Positions 58,258 to 64,000 of a stretch of DNA of 64,000 nt are shown in pieces. Every line of letters starts with the position of its first letter. Position 1 is the first letter of the stretch. Made by a program: the position numbers and the translations under genes. Source of the DNA: Homalodisca vitripennis. Lineage: Eukaryota; Arthropoda; Insecta; Hemiptera; Cicadellidae. Location of the stretch: assembly GCF_021130785.1 (NCBI RefSeq), contig NC_060210.1, forward strand, positions 186,814,501 through 186,878,500, given 5' to 3'. The notes under the pieces are model-generated. The model made no database searches, had not been told where the DNA came from, and saw only the letters and a program-made list of their open reading frames with translations.

Positions 58258-59455
58258 ACTAGCAGTTATCCGCGGCTTCAAACGCAATTTTCAAAGTCGG
58301 AGGCCATTACTTTTTTATTGAAAGCATTTATGATGTAATATGATGATGTAGCTCTACAATTTTTTTAAACACAAGTAGACATATCAGGTACAGATTGTTT
58401 CAGTACATGGTTGAGAGATTTAAAACGTAAATAAAGTTTTGACTGGTTCTATTTTACTGTAGGTTTTGTTGTATGAATAAATTATATACATTATAAATTA
58501 TAATATAATATAATAATAATATTATATTATAGTATTATATAAATTATATACATATAATTCTCGAAAAACTTAATTTGGTAAAAAGATAAGTGTCGATTTC
58601 CACCTGTTTCGAGTAATCTGTTCTCTAAGGTATTTCAATTGCCATAGTTGAGTTCGACTTGTGCCCGACCAAGAAACTATTATATACCAACAAAAACCGA
58701 CTTTGAATAAAAAGCGTTTACTTTCGATCTTTTATTTTACTTTCTGCCTAAGAATTTTCAAGTAGCATAGTGATAGTTTACTTTTTGTCCCGATAAAGAA
58801 AATACATAAGTTAGGTACGACTTGAACGTTTCTGCGGTCTAAAAGAGTCAGATATAACCAATTAAATTCATTTCCACTCTATTTATTACGGGTTCCACAG
58901 TTAGGTTTATGATGTTGCACTGACCAATAAATTAAACATACATGTGGGTCTTGTAATTCAACTTAAATTTGAAAGTCTTTTTAAGGTCCTCGTTGTTTCT
59001 GGTGCTATAAGTAATATTGGTTTTCACCTCGATCAAGAAAATATGTGCATAAAATGACTACTATAGTCAAAATGCATATACTTCCGTAGCGTGTATTCTG
59101 CGTCTGATATAAGAGGAAGAGTGTGCTATCCCTTTGCTTTTCCTTTAACTACAGTAAAATTGTTAAGGGAGACAATCAGTTTCGATAATCTTATTTGGAA
59201 ACATTCACAGCTTTGAACATCATGTTGGGTGTTAGAACAACGTTTAAATATTATTATCAATGCATTAGATTGTTTATTCGTCACTGGTAAAATCTAAAGT
59301 ACAAATTAGATAGTACCTTTGACTTTATAATCTGCATAACACTATACGGATCAAGCACTGTAATTATTCAATATTTTTAAAAGTTTAAATATAAACAAAT
59401 GTTCCTGCCAGTTTGGAGGATATAAGCTGAAAGTATTAACAGCTGTTTAGTCATT
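58258..59455 (-). repeat. Dispersed retroposon copy, inverted
   Basis: On the minus strand begins near AACAGCTGTTAATACTTTCA + GCT (59450) and ends GCGTTTGAAGCCGCGGATAA + CTGCTAGT (58258). The same start and tail blocks are in the copies at 20047 and 22319, but the middle is longer. Confidence 0.6.
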
Positions 59456-59784
59456 TAACTTTAGATTACTTGTCGTAAATATTATAATTTATTCTCCAGA
59501 ATTATTAAATATTCTGAGAACCTTTTCCAATGTTTCTTCTCACCATTTAGACCTTTTTTGGGCTCATAAAAATATTTCAACAAAATTATTTTTCAGTTCT
59601 AGTAACCAATGTGTCTCTGATGATTTAAAATTTAAAGGTGTTATCTTACATTGTATAGAAATAGTTGCTGCAAAATAACAATAGTTATAAGCGTGAAACG
59701 CCTCACTCTTACTAAATAAGAGCTCATGTACCCACTTGTGAAAGGGAATTAAAGAAATCTCGAAAACATTTTTTTATTTATTTT

Positions 59785-59790
59785 TTTATT
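59785..59790 (-). promoter_or_regulatory. Poly(A) signal AATAAA overlapping gene C stop
   Basis: Minus strand reads AGTTAATAAAAAAATAAATA: the TAA stop shares two bases with AATAAA, and a second AATAAA follows. Same arrangement as gene B. Confidence 0.4.
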
Positions 59791-59956
59791 AACTACGTTT
59801 TGAACTTTTGGAGTGACATTCCTTTGAGTAGTCTTTAATATCATAATACTTTTCTGTTATTTTCTTTAAAAGGTTAAAATCACAAGGGTGATCACAACCG
59901 GATATTTTGAAGTCTACTGGCTCCAAATCGTTGGTACTGCCATCTATGTAGAGAGC
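59789..59956 (-). CDS. Gene C exon 7 (terminal)
   Basis: 168 nt from acceptor TTGTGTTTCAG to TAA at 59791-59789. It encodes ALYIDGSTNDLEPVDFKISG, CDHPCDFNLLKKITEKYY and ends with a basic tail SKSSKRS not found in A or B. Confidence 0.92.
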   Translation of the reverse strand, partial: ALYIDGSTNDLEPVDFKISGCDHPCDFNLLKKITEKYYDIKDYSKECHSKSSKRS

Positions 59957-60859
59957 CTGAAACACAATAAATGTATCAAAGAAATTCGCATGTATTTAAA
60001 CTAATTAATTGGTAGTCTGCAACCAATAGGTGTTTATATCGAAATCACCTTAGATTTCGAAATTCCCTCCGGGTTACGCCCTACTGGTCTTAAAAGTAGC
60101 GAAAACTTCCATCTTGGTCTCTAAAGTTGTGAAATATTAATTGAAAGAGCCTGTCAAATGTAATCAACTATTCTGTGTAAGCATTGTTTTATGACAGCAC
60201 AAAAATATGTTTAATAATTTTACCACTATTTTCAATAATAAGAGTATAAATTCTCTAAGAAGTGACTAATAGTTTTCACGCCTTTTTTTCTTTATTTCAG
60301 CTATTAGGTAAGTACTCATCGACCTTATAAAATGTCCAAAAATATAAGTTGGTCAGAATTTTACTCCAAAGACTCCCTTTGAAAGAGTCGGCAAGAACTA
60401 TGGTACATGAAAGATACCCGGACAGTACTTTGGAACCAATGTACCAATTTCTGCTCTAAATGTTCTCAAATATAAAAAATATTTTTCAGTTAGTAAAAAA
60501 AAAACAAACACGTAATTAGTGTCATTGATAATGTACTTTTAACTTTAAATTTTTATTATATTGAGTATTATATATACAAGACAAAGTTACTGTCTAACTT
60601 TTACTATAAATTTAAAAACAGTCATTATACCCATCTTAGTTGTGTTTTGAAATAAGTAGGCTTCTCTGATCTGTGATATATATTTTAATGATCACGAAAC
60701 AAGACAAAACCATCTATGTAACAAAAACATACTAACATCAAAAATCAATATTGACACAAAACATTTGTTTAATTTAACAAGCTCTTTCATCTAATTCAAA
60801 CAATATCAATGTAAAATTTCAGCACAATCGACCCAGCAGGTTTTGCGTGATAAAAAAAA

Positions 60860-60922
<63 letters not shown>

Positions 60923-62878
60923 CTATTTCTACTTCATTGTTTGTTATATCATACTATTTCCACATGATATATTAACACATGTAGCCTAACCACCCAAACA
61001 CATATAACATTAGTTTATAGTGAATTGGTTTGTAGAATTGTATTATTTAAACGTTGATATAAACCTAATTTTAACTCACAGACATATAATTGTGTCGTGT
61101 GGCAAGATATGCCGAGGAAGATTTCATGTATAGATTTTAAATGATGCACGAAACTTGAATGCTACATGAGTGAGTCATTTTCGTGTCAACGTTTTTATTG
61201 AATGATTGTCTCTCTGTCTCTATGTCCGCAGGAAAATTTAACAAGCTATAGATTTGTAATGTCGAATGCAACTTCAGCGTACGTGTTGTGACGTAGTAAT
61301 ACCTTGCTTTAAAGTTAGGCAAAACTGGTATTACTTTCAACCCTATTGTTATATTTAGTTTTAGAACTATATTATATAAATAGTGACCATTTCTACTCAT
61401 TTATTAGTGTGTGTTACATTTGAAAACTATACTTTTATCAATCATGTAATGTTTAGAAAGGCCAATCTTCGTAGAATAATTCTTAGTATAAAACAAAAAA
61501 TAATAAGAGAGAGACAGACTGACACCGATATAAGATTTTTATATTATAGAATAAATTGAGGTGCAATATTTTTTAAGGGTCGTAATTTTTCTCCTCGTGA
61601 AACCTTTTTAGCGTTCGTTTAATTAACTGTCGAAGTCCGGCAGATGTTCGCGTAGTTTATTTAATTGAGGTAAAAAAGGTTTTGTGGAATTTTAAAAACT
61701 GGCTTGTATTATATTATTGTTGCTTTTTGTAGTCAAAACCTTTAAAATAAAAAAGCATATAACGACATACCAGCGTTTACACAGTATTTGTTTGCGAATC
61801 TCTGAGACAAACGACAAAATAGCCTACTAGGATTTTTAACTTATACCAGCCTGTATCATTCACATGAACAAATGTGGTAAATCGTTAGTTAACATAAAAA
61901 ATTTACTGACTTGAAAATAAAAGTTTCTGGTCTGGTTGTTTTGGTGCAGCTCAAGAACCAAAGCAGATCCGGGCTTGATGATTCTCGCATCGGACGAGTT
62001 CAAGCCCAGAATGCCTTGCACTCCTAGGAGGGTGTAGTCATGGCCGGAGTAGTAGTACATCCGTCTATTAGGGGTCAGAGAACCATTTATTTTGGCCTCC
62101 ATCAAACTGACCACTTCTTGAAACAACTGTCCTGCAAATAAATAATATTTAATTATTCGTATTCGAAATACTACATGAATTATAAACAGGAAAGTCGTAA
62201 ATTACATATTAAAACCATTGAAATTGCGTAATATAACATACCAAACATTTTTAAGGGGTTGCTGTATATTTTTTTTACTTAGGGGTAATAAAAAAACTAA
62301 AAATAACCAGAAAATAAACAGTAACAATTATTAGAGTTAATGAAAACAGATTATATGATATGGTATGTCAATAATTGAATTTTAAATCAAACAAATTAAA
62401 ATCTACTGGTTTTATAACTACTTAAATTACGGCCATACGTTTAACTGTAACAAAAGACGGGATTTTATCAAATAACTAGCACTATTCTATGCAACATTCT
62501 TTATATTTGTTTGAATAACTCCCACGATTTCAGTAACACTTGAACTATTTTGGCTCAATGTAGAGCAACTCTAAAGTCGAAGTTCGTATAATCCTAGAAT
62601 TCTATGATATTTAAAAAGTGGAATTAGTCTTATATAATCGAAGAGGTACCCATTTTTCAGTGTTCATGATGTTTTTTGGACCAGTGGTTAAGCAAAATTG
62701 GCAGTAATTTTTATGTCAGGCTTTTTACTCCTATTTTAAATTAATTATATTTACAATTTAAAATTGGAGTTTGCTATTTGGCCCCGAGAAACAATATTAA
62801 TAGATTTACATATAATTTTGTAAAGAGGTAAGATTCTTGTAAAGAGGTAAGATTCAAAGGAGTACAGTTTCTAAACTG

Positions 62879-62936
<58 letters not shown>

Positions 62937-63539
62937 TGTGGGAATATATATATATATATTTATATTCCTACAATTTAGACAACTATATACGCGTTTTCAT
63001 GGAAAACGTTCTAACTATCAAGATCAAGCACGTGATCTTTCAATGCGCCACTCACTCATAGTCGATATGAATTTCTAAAAATCCAAATTGGTGACATATT
63101 GAATTTTTAATTGTAGCAAAGAATATGTAGGGGCCTCAATAAAGAAATCAATTTAGTTTTAAACACAGTTACTTCACTAAAACATTGTTCACATCATCGC
63201 AATCCAACGAGTTGAAACTATGAACTACCATGGTGGGGCATAACGCTTCTCTAGTATCTTGTTAGTTTTTAACCTCAGTAAAACATCTGGGTTTAGATCA
63301 TCTTTGGTGCCCGTTTCTCCATATTTTGAGATAGGTATGCCTCAGTCAGTATTTCGGTTACACTAATTGAACAGTTAGCAAGTACCATGTAATTCAAGAG
63401 AGAAGAACTTACCTTGAAGCAGTCTGATGGTAACAGGTGAGCCGATGGTGTTGGCTGCAAGTAACCTAGCCACTAGATTTGACAAGGGCTCTGGATATAC
63501 TGATTTCGCCCATGAGGGCAACGGTAACCCTTCGTCTTC
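59789..63539 (-). CDS. Gene C: secreted histidine acid phosphatase, 3' part (exons 5-7), 5' part beyond window
   Basis: Three exons on the minus strand: 63413-63539, 61911-62131 and 59789-59956, with in-frame joins. They encode the last ~171 residues of a third paralog of genes A and B. Kept features: DEGLPLPSWAKSVYPEP, RLLQ, YYSGHDYT (catalytic His-Asp) and SGCDHPCDF with a third Cys. Exon lengths (127, 221, 168) match the other genes, with one extra codon in exon 6. The sequence is closer to gene B than to gene A. The RHG exon and leader should lie to the right of the window. AATAAA overlaps the stop. No defects are visible in the part seen, so it is probably functional. Confidence 0.9.
60110..60570 (+). 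repeat. Dispersed repeat copy in gene C intron 6
   Basis: Aligns to 56830-57240 in the same orientation (CTAAAGTTGTGAAATATT, AGCCTGTCAAA, GTACTCATC, CCAAAGACTCCCTTTGAA, TTTTTCAGTT). Non-coding. Confidence 0.7.
60866..60920 (+). repeat. (GA)n microsatellite
   Basis: About 27 GA units preceded by CACACA. Confidence 0.97.
60921..61910. other. Rest of gene C intron 6
   Basis: AT-rich. A protein-like minus frame (61137-61400) has no recognised motif. Confidence 0.4.
61911..62131 (-). CDS. Gene C exon 6: HD catalytic exon
   Basis: 221 nt, phase 1 to 0. Acceptor TTTATTTGCAG, donor CAA|GTCAGT (a weaker but acceptable donor). It encodes GQLFQEVVSLMEAKINGS, YYYSGHDYTLLGVQG and KPGSALVLELHQNNQ. Confidence 0.92.
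62132..62880. other. Part of gene C intron 5
   Basis: AT-rich. TTGTAAAGAGGTAAGATTC is tandemly doubled at about 62818-62855. Nothing else seen. Confidence 0.4.
62881..62932 (+). repeat. (TA)n microsatellite
   Basis: About 26 TA units directly left of an inverted repeat. Confidence 0.95.
62933..62976 (+). repeat. Inverted repeat AAATTGTGGGAATATA
   Basis: AAATTGTGGGAATATA at 62933-62948 and TATATTCCTACAATTT ending 62976 pair at 15 of 16 positions around a TA-rich loop. Confidence 0.85.
63413..63539 (-). CDS. Gene C exon 5
   Basis: 127 nt, phase 0 to 1. Acceptor TTGTATCCAG, donor AAG|GTAAGT. It encodes EDEGLPLPSWAKSVYPEP, LLAANTIGSPVTIRLLQ and one base. Unlike gene B, it is single-copy here. 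Confidence 0.92.
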
Positions 63540-64000
63540 CTGGATACAAACACGCATGCAATAAGCTGTAATTCAACATTTTACTATTCTTAGAATAATG
63601 ACATGACGCTTATTAAAGATAAAAGGATAACTATGTAGGCTTACGTTCTACTTCGAAGTTACTGGGAGAAAATTCTCGCTCATCCCAATAGAAAGTTCTT
63701 AAATGTGATTGGATCAAAGAGTCTAAAAGTGTTTTTTAATGAAGATGATGATTCTTAAGTGAGATAAAACTATAATCAGTATACGCCATTTAAGCGCTAG
63801 CCATACGCAACACGCAGTGTTTCTCAAGCATTAAATTTTCCAAAACTAACTATAAACCCATTTTCTGAATAAGCCAACTCTCAGATTTGATTTTGTTAAG
63901 TTGACATAACTAAATAATAAAGAAACTATCCGTATGGAAGTGTTCTATTCTCTGAACAAGATATAAACTGGCAGATTCGTGTTATAAGTTTAAATAACTT
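63540..64000. other. Start of gene C intron 4, to window edge
   Basis: No exon 4-like block is seen before the edge. Confidence 0.5.

Overview
This is an AT-rich, intron-rich, repeat-dense stretch of animal nuclear DNA. The split genes, mariner and hAT-type elements, LINE and Penelope-like remnants and tRNA/5S-like retroposons point to an insect. The repeat style suggests a hemipteran, but that is an inference from style only. No bacterial features such as operons or CRISPR arrays are present.

The real genes form a head-to-tail cluster of three secreted histidine acid phosphatase genes (branch 2 of the histidine phosphatase superfamily, as in prostatic or venom acid phosphatase), all on the minus strand. 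Gene A (17833-32001) and gene B (39574-53098) are complete with seven coding exons each, giving 428 and 403 residues. Gene C (59789 to beyond 63539) shows its last three exons, and the rest lies past the right edge. Exon lengths and phases are almost identical between paralogs: 108/105, 240/240, 225/198, 127/127/127, 218/218/221 and 171/156/168 nt for exons 2 to 7. Exons were assembled by hand from splice signals and family homology, so boundaries are inferred, but every join is in frame.

Layout. At 1-409 (minus) an intact reading frame of an uncharacterised repeat-type protein runs off the left edge. 410-17800 is a transposon graveyard: a pair of ~490-bp direct repeats around a TATA-box, a 58-bp minisatellite, a LINE RNase H fragment, and a LINE reverse transcriptase fragment. 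17833-32001 is gene A; its introns hold 5S-rRNA-like SINEs, a mariner copy 45 bp from a splice acceptor, a Penelope-like GIY-YIG fragment and a decayed partial copy of exon 3. 32002-39573 has two more minisatellites (31 bp and 24 bp). 39574-53098 is gene B, with a hAT-type MITE carrying a perfect 8-bp target duplication, a LINE fragment, many (TA)n tracts and a seven-fold tandem array of exon 5 in which only one copy is complete. 53099-59788 has a long-TIR MITE, dispersed retroposons and a tRNA-like cloverleaf embedded in an 18-bp inverted repeat. 59789-64000 is the 3' part of gene C.

The most unusual items are the exon-5 fragment array in gene B, a recurrent hammerhead-like motif (CTGANGA, hairpin, GAAAC) also found just downstream of the Penelope-like fragment, the 5S-like SINE family, and the tRNA-like hairpin. 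The three phosphatases probably act as secreted or lysosomal enzymes. Gene A departs from the family catalytic signatures more than gene B and may differ in activity.
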